DNA of 64,000 bases, taken from positions 205,517 to 269,516 of the forward strand of contig NMRB01000347.1 of the NCBI GenBank assembly GCA_002633025.1, in the 5' to 3' direction. The notes below the pieces were generated by a model. It was not told the origin of the DNA. It saw nothing but the letters and a program-made list of their open reading frames with translations, and searched no databases. Position 1 is the stretch's first letter, and each line of letters starts with the position of its first letter. Of this stretch, positions 23,786 to 36,664 are shown one piece after another. Position numbers and translations under genes: made by a program. This DNA comes from Notospermus geniculatus. Taxonomy: Eukaryota; Nemertea; Pilidiophora; Heteronemertea; Lineidae.

Positions 23786-24732
23786 TAAGATGTTTTTATT
23801 TGATATTGGTGTTTTGAGTTAGTCACTTTGGTCAAAATTGGACGAGTCATGGACGAACGCCCCAAATACAAGTTACGGAAGCCAATCAAGCTGATTGTGA
23901 AATCCTCCATAATGTTGAACAACCAATCACGTTTGGAACCATGGGATTGACGTGAGTGTCGCGACTGACAAAAAGGCTGAGAACACAAGGTCGCGGGACC
24001 ACGATAGTTCATACGCCTACTGTCAAGTCCAACCAGCAGGGGCTCTTGAGCTGCCGATGAAAAAAAGGCCCCTATAGAATTATGTCGAGGCCATTTTTAC
24101 TCCTGCAACTGGTGGTGGCGAGACTACTTTCCCCATGCGCATGACGACAGTTCGACAATCTTGTTACGAAGTGGTTATGTTGGCATTCCCAGGCCGTTTG
24201 AAGGCTAGACTCTCTTCTTGGAAGACAGGCTTATGAAAGAGATAATTACGCGTCACTTAGGCGGGCTAGAGGCCTAGCGGACATTGTGCTATTGCCAGCA
24301 TGATTGGTAATGTGAAAACGCAGGAGAACGGCTGGATACAATTTTACATCACTAGAAATGAAAAGGTTGATTTGATGACCGTTTGGCCTCATTGGATATC
24401 TGTCAGATATAACACCGTATATCAAAACTGCTTCTATGTCAAACGATCAGTTGAGATGTAATTTGCTTTATACTTTAACATCACATTATTGAAAATAATT
24501 GCAAATTAAAGTAATTGATGTTTCTGTCCTGGATGATTGTCCTCGGATTGGTGCTACCATGTCGGGTCATCCTGAAAAGTATTAATCTAGAGGTTCTTGG
24601 CGCTCGCGCCTCCTTTTTCATAGATCGTCAGGTTTAAAGGGCACAATAATATGTTACAAGAAGATTTTAAAACATAAACCCATTTGCTGTGCCGAGTGGT
24701 GCGGGACAACTTACCATGGAAGGACTAGCCGG

Positions 24733-24851
24733 TGACAGATTGGCGCGTACGCAACGCGTCGTGCGGACGTTCCGCCAATCAGATTCTTCGGTATTGTTTC
24801 GGCCTGTGTTACTGCCGTTTCCCGACGCGTAGCTTACGCGCCAGTCTGTCA
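24733..24851. mobile_element. Foldback MITE, 29-bp arms
   Basis: TGACAGATTGGCGCGTACGC at 24733 and its inverted counterpart GCGCCAGTCTGTCA ending at 24851; 29-bp arms with three mismatches around a 61-bp centre. Overlapping open frames on the minus strand are a by-product. Confidence 0.8.
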
Positions 24852-25210
24852 TCGCCTTAAACCACACCGCTCGCAAATCGCGGTGCAAACTGTTGGCGTG
24901 GGAACGGATGATTGCCGCCCAAAGTAGAAAGTCGCCGGAACTGCATCCTCGCACCCAGGGTCTTCACAACCGGCTCCCCAACTCGCGCTTGGTTCATTGA
25001 GGGAGGGTACGACCGTAAATGACCTGAGATTCTCAGGATGCCGGAACTGATGCTGTTTGGGTTTTAACCCATGATGCGCAAATCGCTGAGCACAAAAATC
25101 CGTGCAATTAGAACAACAGCATGAATCTCAGAAAATGGAATAGCAAGTGAAGGACGAAAATTAGAGGAATGAATAAGTTAATCAGTTTATATAAAGCTTG
25201 CCGCAGACTG

Positions 25211-25264
25211 GAGCTATCTGCTGAGCAAAAAGTCATTCGAGACCGTTTGCTCAGCAGATAGCTC
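25211..25264. mobile_element. Hairpin fragment of the CTGCTGAGC element family
   Basis: GAGCTATCTGCTGAGCAAA (25211-25229) and TTTGCTCAGCAGATAGCTC (25246-25264) are perfect inverted arms of 19 bp. The same family is represented by a longer element at 55864-56077 and an interrupted one near 51520-51750. Confidence 0.85.
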
Positions 25265-26405
25265 GCGTGTGTGCGTATTTTTCGGTGGGAGATTTCTGCC
25301 TCCTTTAACGCAAAATGATGACGCACTTACCTTGCAGCTTTCCCGTGGTCAGTCGTTCTCTTTAGACCAACATGGGTCAAAGCCAATTCCTTCCTTAGGC
25401 CTTTTCAACACCCTTTATGTAGATCCCAATTATTTATCAATTAGACCATTCACAATCTAACCTAGGCTGTCACATGTCAATACCCATCATGCTCGACGTA
25501 GCTGGGGTGTAGTGTGACTGTCGAAATGCAAAGTCATTCCAACCGCACTAGGCCCTTGTTTGTTGACGTTTTCCAGCATACTGAGGCACGAGGTTGAATG
25601 CCCTAGTTATCCGATTCCCTTTAATCGCATTATTTGGGCAATGACAATGCCGCCTGTCAACATATACTAGGGCCAACGTACCGTATTTAAAGGCACAGAA
25701 AATGGGTTGGAAAGTGGGATTAGGCCTGGAAAACGCGATCAGAGACAAGTGGGATTACCCAGGCAGTGGGCAATCCCGTCACCGTGTACGTCTGCAGCGC
25801 AAATGTCGAGCGCGGCTAATGCGGTTTAGGCGCGCTCGTCAGGGGCGTGCCCCCGCCCGGGCGTGCCTGCAACTCTTTTCTGTCGACCTGAAAAAAACGC
25901 CAAAGGCGCCAACCTTGCCCTAGCCTACTTTTGCTTTTTTGGATGAGTTCGGAAAAGCTTCCGAGATGACGCGCTTTTACCGGTGCCAAACCTTTGTGTA
26001 CGGTACCGGAGAATTTGTAGGAAGAAACCTCCCTAGAAGCGGAAGCGACCAAACAGTTTTTAGACAAGAATCCCAAGAATACCAGCAGCAGATCGGTCAT
26101 GCAGGAAGGATATAGATAGGTTAGTCTCTAAGTGCGAAGCGTCCACTCCGTGAGACCCGATAAAATTAGTCATTGGGCCTATTTCATTCAGTAGAAACAG
26201 CAGAAGTTGCTCCATAAACGAAAAATGTGACCAAGCCTATCAAAACCCAGTCAAAGTCGCTGAACTGAACACCACAAGTTAGGCCTATGTAGGGAGTGTC
26301 ATCATGAAAAAACGACGCGGTCTGTTGGTGGCAAATACTAGCCTTGTCGATTGTGCAACAAGGCAGGTATGGCCAAGGCCCCCAGCGACTTGGCTGGGTT
26401 TTACA

Positions 26406-27179
26406 GACCGGGGGTAGCGAGCATAACATGCATTAAGGGGTCGTAACCCTACCATTACCAGAAATACGGAATATCCAGACTGCGCCTGCGCCAAAGTAGG
26501 CCTCCGGCAACGCAATGGAATTCCTATTGACGAAACAACAAAAGTGCCGTTCAGCGGACATTCCGTAGTTCTGTGCACGATGCCCATAGCTAGCAGGTTG
26601 GAGAACACTGACAGGCATCTCCTGTGAAAATTTTATGAGAATCGGTTGATTTTTTTGTATGTACACCTGTACATCGAAGATTTTTACGTACATTTACACT
26701 AGAAATGTCAAAAAATTCGCGAAAAATCACGGCATCCCAAGGACTCTACAGCCCGTGGCGCGAAAGCGGTATGTTCGAGTTTATTTGCCCATAGCGCCAT
26801 CAAAAGGCAGGACTATACGCTGGCTATGTGCGGAGTCTCGGAAGATTTCGATAAATTTTTTCACTGTACATAGGGGGGTTGAAGTTTGGTGACTTTTTCG
26901 AAATTCACCATTACAACGGCATTACGACGCTACGACGCACGCCGAGCACGAGTGTAATCACGCGCGGCGCACAGGTTCAGTAAGTGCGTCACGTCATTCT
27001 GATTGGCTCAATGACGCTGTTGGCACGACATCTAGGGGATCGCCAGCCTTACAAATTTCTGGTAATGCGTCAGGCCTAAGCCAGGCGTAGTGCTGGTCGA
27101 TGCCCTATCCTCGACCAGCACTACGCCTGGTTTAGGCCTGACGTAGGGTTACGACCCCTTTATGCTCGCTACCCCAGGT
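26406..27179. mobile_element. About 770-bp inverted-repeat element upstream of TM6SF
   Basis: The left end (26411-26452) reads GGGGTAGCGAGCATA, a 10-base extra stretch, then AGGGGTCGTAACCCTAC. The right end (27143-27175) is the inverse without the extra bases. GACC flanks both ends inside the inverted region. The interior has no transposase. A near-perfect 33-bp hairpin occupies its right end. It is a non-autonomous DNA element sitting within 330 bp of the TM6SF start codon. Confidence 0.75.
27068..27143. repeat. 33-bp-arm hairpin
   Basis: CGTCAGGCCTAAGCCAGGCG and onward to 27100 pairs with 27111-27143, with one mismatch (G-U in RNA) around a 10-base loop TGCCCTATCC. It is part of the right end of the larger inverted-repeat element. 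The folded RNA would resemble a miRNA precursor, but it is most simply a transposon palindrome. Confidence 0.9.
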
Positions 27180-27498
27180 CACAAATTGTCAATGAAAATT
27201 CAAAGACTTTCTCTTGGTGCATTCACGGGATGCCCCCTCCCAAAAGCGACATGGCGGAAAATGTGAGTGTGAGACGGTCCCTCAGACTGATTCTTTGCCG
27301 TCGAAACGCTCCGCTGTACAGGAGAGCGCTTCGAGGGCAGCAAACCAGTCTAGCGTTTGGTACGATCTTGGTTCAGCAATACGCCACTTTCACAACATGG
27401 TTGTCAAGTCTGAAAGTTGAGCATTTCGGTCCTGAAAAAACAGAAAAATTTCATATTTTAACTCGATTACATTTTGACACCACTCATCTAGAATTACA

Positions 27499-30166
27499 AT
27501 GGGTCTTTCAGCATCGACTGCTGTGTTTTTAGCATCCCTCACGGGGATACCGATCGCTTACATGCTAAATTTAATGTCTGCATCTTTGGATGAAAGATAT
27601 GTGTTTGCAGCCGGTGTCGCAAGTTTGGTCGTGATTGTCATTTTGACGTATCTGTTTGCTGAGAACAAAGCAAAACTCAATGATCCCCTTTTCTATGGTG
27701 AGTTAGGCTATGGACGTAGGCCTATGTTTTGCCTTTCTTAGGCCTACAGAGATTGCCCCCGCCTATTCAGTGGCTGGTGGGCTTCGGCCCTACCTACCTA
27801 CCTACCCGGTAGCAGTACTAGCTACAGTACCGGTAGGCTTCTTAGGCTAGGCAGACAGGCCTATAGTCTGTAGTACCTGGTACTCATGTACTGCATGTTG
27901 TAATTGTGATGATGGTGGTAACAGCCTGTTGGCCTACTGCATGGTACCCTACCGGTACATGTATTAAAATTTTGAAACACGCCTCCTTCAGGAATCGTGT
28001 CCATGTCTTTTGCCTTCAGTCCCCTTCACACATATCTATGGATGCACAGCTTGTGGTGAAGTCATGAAATAAATAACATCCACCCTTGTGTTTCAGTTTT
28101 CAGCATTTGCTGCTTCAGTTCAGTTATTGACCTCTTGATTGGTTTGGACAACGATGATGTTCTTACGGGGTTTGTTTCCTTTTACCTGAAGGATGGTGAA
28201 CCATACCTCCGTTCAGCCCATGGGACCCTAATCTGTTATTGGGATGGTATAGGACACTATGCTATGTACCTTATGATGCTGTCTGCGATGGCATGGGAGT
28301 AAGTCCTGCTTTGTTATAATGCTTCTTCTTCTTGCTTTCAGTCAGTGTTTAGTATTTGCTGCGATTTAGTCTGCGATTTTTTGATAAGTTGGGAAAATGA
28401 CGGCTGGGTGCCAGGCTTCACAGATTTCTACATGATGGATAGGGGACCATACTTGGTCTTCTCATGTACTGTACTGTTGTTCCTGCTTTACTTTCAGTCA
28501 AGACTTCCGTGACTGCGGCCTCTACTGGGTCGGCTCCATTGCCCACAGTTTGTTTGTGTTTCTACCAGGAAATGTAATTGGTATGAAGATTGTTTTCCTG
28601 CTGCAAATTGACTTTAAAGATGACAACTTATCACTCATTACAGTCCAGTTATTCCATTGGAATCCTGCAGTGTATTTTTCCATTTATTTCCAGGGAAATA
28701 TGGAGTAAAATGGTCCTTCCTTCTGAATGTGCCATATGTTATTGTACCAGTTTATGCCCTAGTTCGATTTCTGAAGGAGCGGCCTAAATCCACAGTAACA
28801 AAGAAGGAGGTAAAGAGGCTTTTGCTGTTAGATTTATTCATGTTTTCTTTCTTTAGTTTCGTTTGCTTATCTATTTTTGATGAAAGTTATCAAAGAGTTC
28901 TGGATTTCTAAAGTCAATTCATATTTCTGATTCCAGCCTCTTTTCTATTTCTGTTGAGCTTTTCATCCATCATACTACTATATTTGAATGAACATGTTAG
29001 TGATTTTATTAATGAACACTTCTATTGCAGTCTCATACTGCACACTCACCAATTTGGAAAAGACCGCTGGATGTACTCATCATCTTGTATTTAGCTGCTT
29101 CACTAGTACTAGCAATGTTTAGGGGTTTTGTAAGTGCATTATTTAACTTTTTTTCATAAACTGAAGCCTTTCCTAAAGATTCATTGATCCACATAATGAG
29201 CTGAGCATCATGCTACTTCAAGCCACAATCCATCGAATCCAATTGCCTAATATTCAGCTGTTCTCACACAATTATATTCATCATCATTTTCAGACTGTCT
29301 TGGGATGTAATGATTGGTACCTCAGGGATTACGAACCTTACTTGAAGGATACCACAACCTACCCCATGTTACAGGTATGTCAGGATATTATATTATATTA
29401 CTGGTGCTCTATGTTCTTTATGTCCCACCATCCTCTTCACAAATTCTTTGAAGGCTGGCATAACACGCTTTTTCAATTCCTCCCGTTATGTTTTACAGAT
29501 GCTAGTCTATATGTTCTACTTTATTCCCTACTACTGCATGGCCATCTATGGTCTTGTTGTTCCCGGATGTACCTGGATGCCAGATTGGTCAATGATCCAT
29601 GCTGGAGCTGCAATACAGGTGAGTTTAATGGGCGCACAACTTGGCACGATGGAGATTGTGGTCTGGAATCAATGGGGTCACAGATGTGCATCTTGATCCA
29701 CAAGGTCTCCGGTCACTCCGCCCTTCGACTACGCTCTCTTGAAAGAGTGAGGTAGGAGTGACTGAAATACCTTGGTGGGGCAAGATGCAGATGTGTCTCT
29801 ATGCCATGCCATCTGTTTCTTAGTAGCCACTTATGTTTGTGACAAAAACTGGTAATATCTCGGTCATGTCCGGTTTGTGACAATTTCCGAAGGAAACTCT
29901 GCACATGCTCCTGTTGGTTCTCTTCATATTTCCAGGCACAAGTTTCCCATATCGGTGCAGCTCTTCACGACCGGACACCTTATATCTACCGCATCCCGAT
30001 GACCTTTGATGCCATGATACCCTTCATGACGGTCAATCTTCCCTTGTTAATCATTCCACAACTTATGGCTGCCAGGTGTCTCATGCAGAACAAGTATTTC
30101 TTATCAGTGGAGGATTCCAATCCAGCAGCTCAATTACAGGAGAAAGATGCCAAAAAGATCAAGTAG
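27499..30166 (+). CDS. TM6SF1/TM6SF2-like membrane protein
   Basis: Eight coding exons: 27499-27697, 28097-28298, 28498-28580, 28694-28809, 29031-29129, 29294-29374, 29499-29618, 29936-30166; 1131 nt, 376 aa, all phases close. ATG at 27499 (context ACAATGG). The length matches vertebrate TM6SF proteins (about 370 aa). Family blocks visible are [50 protein letters not shown] and [16 protein letters not shown], which span the paired EXPERA domains with their multiple membrane helices. Vertebrate TM6SF proteins sit in ER/Golgi or lysosomal membranes and affect lipid handling; the same role here is inference. The C-terminus is hydrophilic ([11 protein letters not shown]). It has a defective extra copy of exon 2 in the intron before exon 3. 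Confidence 0.93.
28346..28459 (+). pseudogene. Relic duplicate of TM6SF exon 2
   Basis: After an acceptor-like CTTTCAGTCAG at 28335-28345, the frame reads VFSICC, then DFLIS, ENDG, GF, DFYMMD and PYL. It aligns residue for residue (one gap) with exon 2 (VFSICC.. DLLIG, DNDD, GF, SFYLKD, PYL). There is no stop through the homologous part, but the second half of exon 2 (ICYWDG onward) and its donor site are gone. It lies between true exons 2 and 3. An exon duplication that has decayed, possibly a former alternative exon. Confidence 0.75.
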
Positions 30167-33100
30167 ACGGCTTAATTAAATCCTAATTTCTCCCTAATTC
30201 TTTCAGCCATAATTTATACTACTCCTAATCTCAACATATTGAGACAGATCTCAAGTCTTTGAAGAAGAACGATTTAATTTCTGAGAACATCATGTGCTGC
30301 AGGTCTGACCTTGTGAGAAGGTTAATGACAAGGCATACTTCCTAACCACTTGAGTTGAGGTTATCTCTAATGAACATTCAATTAGGCCAGACTCATTGTA
30401 ATTACATTCAATACATTGAATTAGAAGTGTGTTAGTCTCATCTGTAGTGAACTTTTAAATGTTTTATGCCTAACTCTTGATGTTTTCTTCCGAACAACAT
30501 GGTGATAGATTATGCATTATCTTGACCCTTCCATCTAGCTTTGTAGTGTAGATATCAATGAGAGAGACAGAACTAGTCAGCCAGCAAGTATTGTATCATT
30601 GCTCAAGGGTACTGTGGTCACTAAGTGTTGTATCAGTATTGAAGTTACATCTTGCACGAAGTCACTGCAAAACTACCGTGTCATTGATCAAACCTTTTCT
30701 CCGTCCCAAAAATCTCCATGAAGTCAAAGTACCGGTACTATTTTCATGTGCAGTCCTTCGGCTAATCTTGAGGAAATTAACCCATTGTCTGCATTGTACC
30801 ATCTTCGTGCAACTATTGAAGTCATTCTGATTCCTCAGTGATCACTGACCCAATGCTGCCATTTTCATTATGAAGGTATGGTACCCATGCATTGCCAGAG
30901 CCAAGTTTCTGCTCTGAAACAAGCAAATAGCACCTCTGTTATTCTATAGACATGGTAGAAGCTCAGCATTCAAAGGGTTGTTATTGAAATAATTTGAGGA
31001 ACATAGAACACTCCCAACCATTCCATGATGATACTCTCATTTATTTTATTCATTTTAGGACTAGATTTTGCCGTGGTTGTTAAGCTTTCCTCATTCTTGT
31101 TATTAAATTTCATACAATTTACACATGTACTCAGATTTTTGTCAATTGATTAAATACAACTATTTTGCGTGAAAGATCGACCTTTTCATTGCTTCTTTGG
31201 CGAGATACCATTGCCACTGATATCACGCATGAATGAAATGTATCTGTCAGTAAATATTCCCTGGGAGCCAGGTTCCTTTTGCATGTTAATTTGATTTTTT
31301 CTTTCAGCAATTGGCAAACTGCGGTGCGCCTTCATTCAGGATGTATGAGTGTTTCTGATATTGTGATATTGATGTCCATGACTGTTCACATCAACTCTAT
31401 TACCACTACTCAGTGTTCACATCAATTCTATTGGTGTCCACACCAACTCTAAATGGCAAACTATGGTGCCCTATCTTTCATGGAAGAAAGGAGATCAAGC
31501 ACACGATTTTGCACAAAATTTCTGCAAAATTTATTTTTTACAATATAAATGGTGATCTGTACAAATTACACATCATCTTTGTAAAAAAAGTGCCCAAGCT
31601 ACAGGCGTAAACAGTTTTTTTGTACTCGTCCTAGATTGACATCAACAACATTATGCACCATAATCGAATATTTACAAATCAGTGTTGATTTTCTTAATTT
31701 GCGTAATTCTTTATAAAAGAAATGAGTTACCTTTCGTTGTCAGAGTTTCAACATGTTTCTTGGTAGGAATAGTGTCTAGTAAATGCTTTTAGTCAGCCTT
31801 GACAAAGCAAATACTATGTATTGCATGTTCACAGCAGAACCAAGTAGCATTTACTAGTCTAAAGTCTACACTCAAACATGAGTCCCACTCAATATCATCC
31901 GAAGACCGATGCAATGATAGGACAATCTGCCACAGATTTTGACAAGTTGCTGCAGGGTGGTGCCACTGCTGTTGAAAGTTGATGTTTACATGTATTTCCG
32001 GTATTTCTTTATCCCGGCAACAACAGTACCGGTACATAACATGCACATATTAAATAATGAATATATGTTGAATGTACAAAATTGAGCATATACTGTCTGT
32101 TTTAATACTATTCACGACATCTATGAACCTGAATTGGCAGATAGATCAGGAACCCGTTTGTGAATAAGAGTAGGCGATGTCATACTGAGACTGCCATTAA
32201 ACAGGTTATAGTACTCGGAAAGAAAGAAATGCAAGTTCTTCAAAAGCCATGACCCACAAAATACCTCAAGATTATTATCGGGAACCATCAACTTTCACTT
32301 TGATTGTCGTAATTCAAGTACCCCTAGCTGTACCCCTAAATGTGAGGCGGTCTAGGAAAACCCGTTGGATGTCGCGTTTGAGGAAAGTGTTCATGGCCTT
32401 GGTGAACCCGCACATTTCAATAGCTGAAATGTACTACGTAACTGGTAAACAGTAGCAGATCAATGCACAGGCAATCTAACAGCCGTTGTTGATCATTCAG
32501 CGACTTCCGATAGGTTTTCCAAGACCACCACACAAATGTGTGAAGAGTTTGTGGATTATGTCGACATCCCAAATCTCTCAAATAATCAGATTATCGTTCA
32601 TCGATGTTTTCATACTTTTGGCACCTCAAGTGTCAATTCATGACAACATCTATTAAGTGGATTTGATCAAGTGATTAACTCCATCCACCCATTTGACAAA
32701 TATCAGGCAGAACATTTTGTAAAGCCTGACGAATACCTGACAAAATTCATTCTTTCAACAAAACATGGGTTCTAAATGCAGCAAACTGAGATGTGTTCAT
32801 CATGAGCTCAGAAGTCTCAATAAGTGAATACAACAGATAATACTTCAAGTAGGCCAGTTAGAAAGACAAACGTTTGAGTAAAGAAGTCAGTACAGCTTAT
32901 AACCAACTGCATGAACGCATGGAAGAACATGGCCTTACATGACCCAGACATCAAGTGCAAAAACCTGGCAGAAGTAATTCCCGGAAGTCTGCCCTCTTAT
33001 CAGCCAAAATGGAAACAAGTCTTGATTCAGGTGGTGTAACTTGATTTATTACCAGACAGAGTTTCGGCTGTAACCCAAGTTGTCTGTCTAACTGGGGCAA

Positions 33101-34814
33101 AATGACTCACATGATTGTGTAATGACAGAAGGCCAACTGACAAGTTGGACATCCAATGTAAACAATGAAATGTATTGCTACAGTCCAATACATAATGTCT
33201 CCTCACGAATATGATTTAACCTCAGAAACAAAAACACAATTATCTGGGATGAACTGGACTGCAACATGTTAAGATTCTCGAAATCTCCCCCTCCCTAGCT
33301 ATTCTACTCAAGGTTTGACAACACAGGTTGTGCACTCATCTTCATTCAATTTGACCAGACTGGTCTTTGGACTGATGACCTAATGTTTGTGTCACCACTA
33401 TCTGCCAAGACTGAGATAAGTTATTGGTTATCATAACCCATTTTCACTGATAGTCCAAGCACAAGATAACACAAATAGGTCAAAAAGATGATTGATTTGT
33501 TCTGTATAAAACCTGTGATCATATAGATGTAGCGTCTATGTGCAGTTACTGCCCATCCAGCCACAGTCAAAAGCTCCTGCGAGTTAAGACAAGATAAGCA
33601 AATCTCCAATGCTTGATTCATGAAATCCGTGACAGAGATTGCCAACCTTCAATTTGGTGCATCAAAATGAAATCATTTTAGTAAATAAAAACAGTGTTTC
33701 AAGTAAAATGCAGATCACTCGATTCCAAATCCATTGAGAATTCTTAGCAACAAGTGGTAACAGAGATCTTGGCACTCAAGACAGGAAGAACAAGTTTCCA
33801 AGCTGTGCATGCTTGCATGCTGATGATGATGATGTCATCATGTGACATGGAAGGGACGTTCTCATGCATGAGATGAATAACAAATATATAGAAGCATAAA
33901 AGATCAGTTCGACACTGTTCTTTCAATCATGTACTTTGACCTTCGAACTTGGATGAATACTTGGAACATATGGAAGTAACATACGGAGAAAATACTGTTA
34001 TATCAAAGAGAAAATAGCTTGCTGGAAAGCAACGCAGAGCTATCATTACATGTACTGCCATACATTGTATTAGATGTACTTTTATAACTGGCTATACATG
34101 GTACATCGCATTTAGCTATGCACTAAAGTAATACACAGAAGCAATATTCATATTTCATGAGAGCTTACTTGGCCTTGGCTAGTAGCATGTCATTTCCAAA
34201 GCAAATTTTTGGGAGGTTTACATGTATGCATGCAAGTCCACAAATTGACCCCTTGTTCAGGCAATTATATTTACAGAATTTGCCTCCTCCATTGTTTTGG
34301 GAGTTTTCTTGCTGCAAGCAACAGAACCTTTTCTGGAAAGGTATAGCAAGTACATTGAGGATAACCTTATTTTGGCATTTTGAAGGAAAGTGTAAACAGC
34401 TTAAGCAATTACCCATCAGCATCAGATTTGAAAGTGAAGCTCCATTTAGCGTGATTTGAGCATCATTGCAATGAAACAAGCAATCAGGTTCAATCATTCT
34501 GCAAACCAATGTACATTTACACTCGATAGCCCTTTGTGAGAAATTTAAAAGGACTCAAATATAACAACCTGCACTCTGCGATTGGAGAATGATTGACAGC
34601 TATAATATTCTGAGCATATAGAACATATTTGATTTTTTTTTTCACTGGGCCGATTTACAGGATTAACATATCCTTTCAACTGGCATCTGTTCACGAAGAA
34701 TCATAAAGAAATCGATATAAATGTCTATAAAATGCATCCATGAGACTGATCAAGTCAATCAAAACCTTGACTTGCTCCTGAAGTCATTGTCTATTTGATC
34801 GTGGAAACATGCGA
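30167..34814. other. 3' regions of TM6SF and HVCN1; no gene seen
   Basis: AT-rich sequence with only short chance frames. 30167 to about 31.2 kb is probably the TM6SF 3' UTR. Near 31770-31855, CTAGTAAATGCT and AGCATTTACTAG form a loose inverted pair of a type also seen near 16.1 kb and 51.6 kb. The part left of 34815 is probably the HVCN1 3' UTR. Confidence 0.6.
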
Positions 34815-35700
34815 CTAAGCACTGCTGAAGTTTTCACTGTTTGTTTTTTCAATATATTCATTCACTTCTGCAACAACATCTATTTTATTGATCACAATAG
34901 GCCTCTCCATTTTTTGAAATTCAATCCCATGTTTCTTCAGCAAACCTTGCAAAATCTCAATCTCTCTTTCTTGTGCTGAGCAGTACTCTCTGAATTTGGC
35001 CAGCTCTTGTTCAACTGCTTCTCTGGAGCTTCTTTCTCGAGCCAGTTTTTTCTCTGCTTGTATCTTGACTGATAGCACAATACCTGAGAAAGAAAAGAAT
35101 TAAAATTTAAGAATGACGTCAAACAAATGAACATCAAATAAATAATAAGGTATGACTTGAAGTCAAAACTCCCACAAACTTACCATTCAAAATCCTGGTA
35201 ACTCTCCATAACCGTAGCACAATAAAAAGTCCAAGTCCGCCAATAATTCCTTCATCATTTGCAAATGCAATGTCCAATGCAAAAGACAAAACCACAACAA
35301 AGGCATCAAACACCTCCATCTTGCTTTTGAAGAATTCCAATCTAAAAGCATACAGTTTCACACCAAGTTCCACCAGGAAAATACTCAAGATGGCAATGCT
35401 GATATAGTGAAGAATATGCGGTGCTATACTGTCATGAGCATTTTTACCCCCTTCCATCTCAAACACTTTCAAATCAATGAGTAACTCCGCAATGACAATC
35501 ACACAGTCCAAAATAACTAAGATAATGACACAAATCTGGAATTTGTTTGTGTGTAGGAGATGTTTCAAATGCTCGCGATGATCCATCATGGCGTGTTTTG
35601 TTTCATCTGATTCACTCGTCACGGAGCTGCTTGTCTCTTCCTTCTCAATGACTCTCTGCAGATCATCGTCCAGTTTCTTAAAGGTCTTGAACCCATCCAT
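34815..35700 (-). CDS. Voltage-gated proton channel Hv1
   Basis: Two coding exons, 35700-35184 and 35083-34815, separated by a 100-bp intron; 261 aa (human about 273). ATG at 35698-35700. The channel is a dimer of voltage-sensor domains passing H+ across plasma or phagosomal membranes. S1 (about residues 55-76) has the selectivity-filter aspartate in VILDCVIVIAELL (D65). S2 is at about 95-117 and S3 at 129-146. S4 carries three arginines in RLWRVTRILNG (R163, R166, R169). Exon 2 encodes the C-terminal coiled coil (AEKKLARERSSREAVEQEL..), the dimerisation region. The whole voltage sensor is in exon 1. The start is 1.84 kb from the start of PRKRIP1 on the other strand. Confidence 0.96.
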
Positions 35701-36608
35701 GCTGAAAGGCTGAAAAAAGGTATGGGGTAAGGAAAAGGAGCAACACTTGTGATGTGCCCTGCCGACATTACGGCATGATGCAAGCTATTAGTTAGTAATT
35801 AGAAGCCAGTAGGGCCAGTGCTGCCAGTTTTGTTGAGGTCCAGTATTCAGTGGGACTAACTGAAAATGAGAAGTCATCAGGTCATGAAATGAAGTTAGCG
35901 GCCAGTCAAACCAACATCAACGATCGTCGAACAGTGGTGTGCTCAGACTCAGTCTGTTAGTGTTGACTGATGACTCAATCAACAATAGCCTAATGCTGTT
36001 ACAGGATGACATCATTAAGAATCATCATGGCAGCACTCCAGCACAGTATAGCAGCACAATCGCAGGCACAGCATGCACTGTGTGCACACACACAGCAGGG
36101 TATGCTGCAGGACTTCATTCATTCTTTTTCACTTTTCATGCAGAGAATCCATGTCTCTATCTAGGCCTAGGCCTATTTTGATTCATTGAAAACAGAATAC
36201 GATGATGGCAAATGAGCCCAGCTGAATATACCTTCTGGGTCCTTGATATATAATGTCACTTCATGCAAACTTTGGCCGAATTCCCTCGGGTCTCTGCCGT
36301 TTTGTACGCTATTTTTGTGTGTCAAATCTGTCTTTGTTTTGGGGGCAGGTTTGTTTATGTCTTCCCCTGACCTACATAAGGGGGCGCTGCAAAACTGGGT
36401 TATCCAAATAAATTTGATTATTTTTTACTTTCCGTAACATTTACAAATGTATTTTACAATCCAGAGGAATCGGAACCAGTCATTGTCGATTGTTGGTTCA
36501 GCCGGGCGGCTTGAGATAGGCCTACATACATGTAGGCCTAATGAGTATAGGCCAATAACGTCGACAACAGACAGTGGCTTTGGCATACAATAATGACATG
36601 AACGATGG

Positions 36609-36664
36609 ACACCCGAACCATGGAGGGGTGTAGGCCTAGGCCTACCTCTCCATGGTTCGGGTGT
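36609..36664. repeat. Hairpin with 17-bp perfect arms
   Basis: ACACCCGAACCATGGAG (36609-36625) and CTCCATGGTTCGGGTGT (36648-36664) flank the palindrome GTAGGCCTAGGCCTAC. Probably a tiny MITE. Confidence 0.85.

Larger units (their letters stand above)
22551..27498. other. Intergenic region between divergent OATP and TM6SF genes
   Basis: No confident gene. It holds several hairpin elements (listed separately), a dispersed repeat at about 24955-25045 also present at 12.5 kb, and a GC-richer stretch around 23480-23600 with E2F-like TTTCCCGCGAGAAA and ATGGCGGGAAAT words. The 27.2-27.5 kb part is presumably the TM6SF promoter and 5' UTR. Confidence 0.6.

Noticed and set aside
24667-24954. 95-codon minus-strand frame
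   Set aside because: Created by the inverted-repeat element at 24733-24851.
25816-26100. 94-codon minus-strand frame beginning MTDLLLVFLGFL
   Set aside because: Hydrophobic start only; no splice partner, no family likeness and it runs into GC-rich low-complexity sequence.
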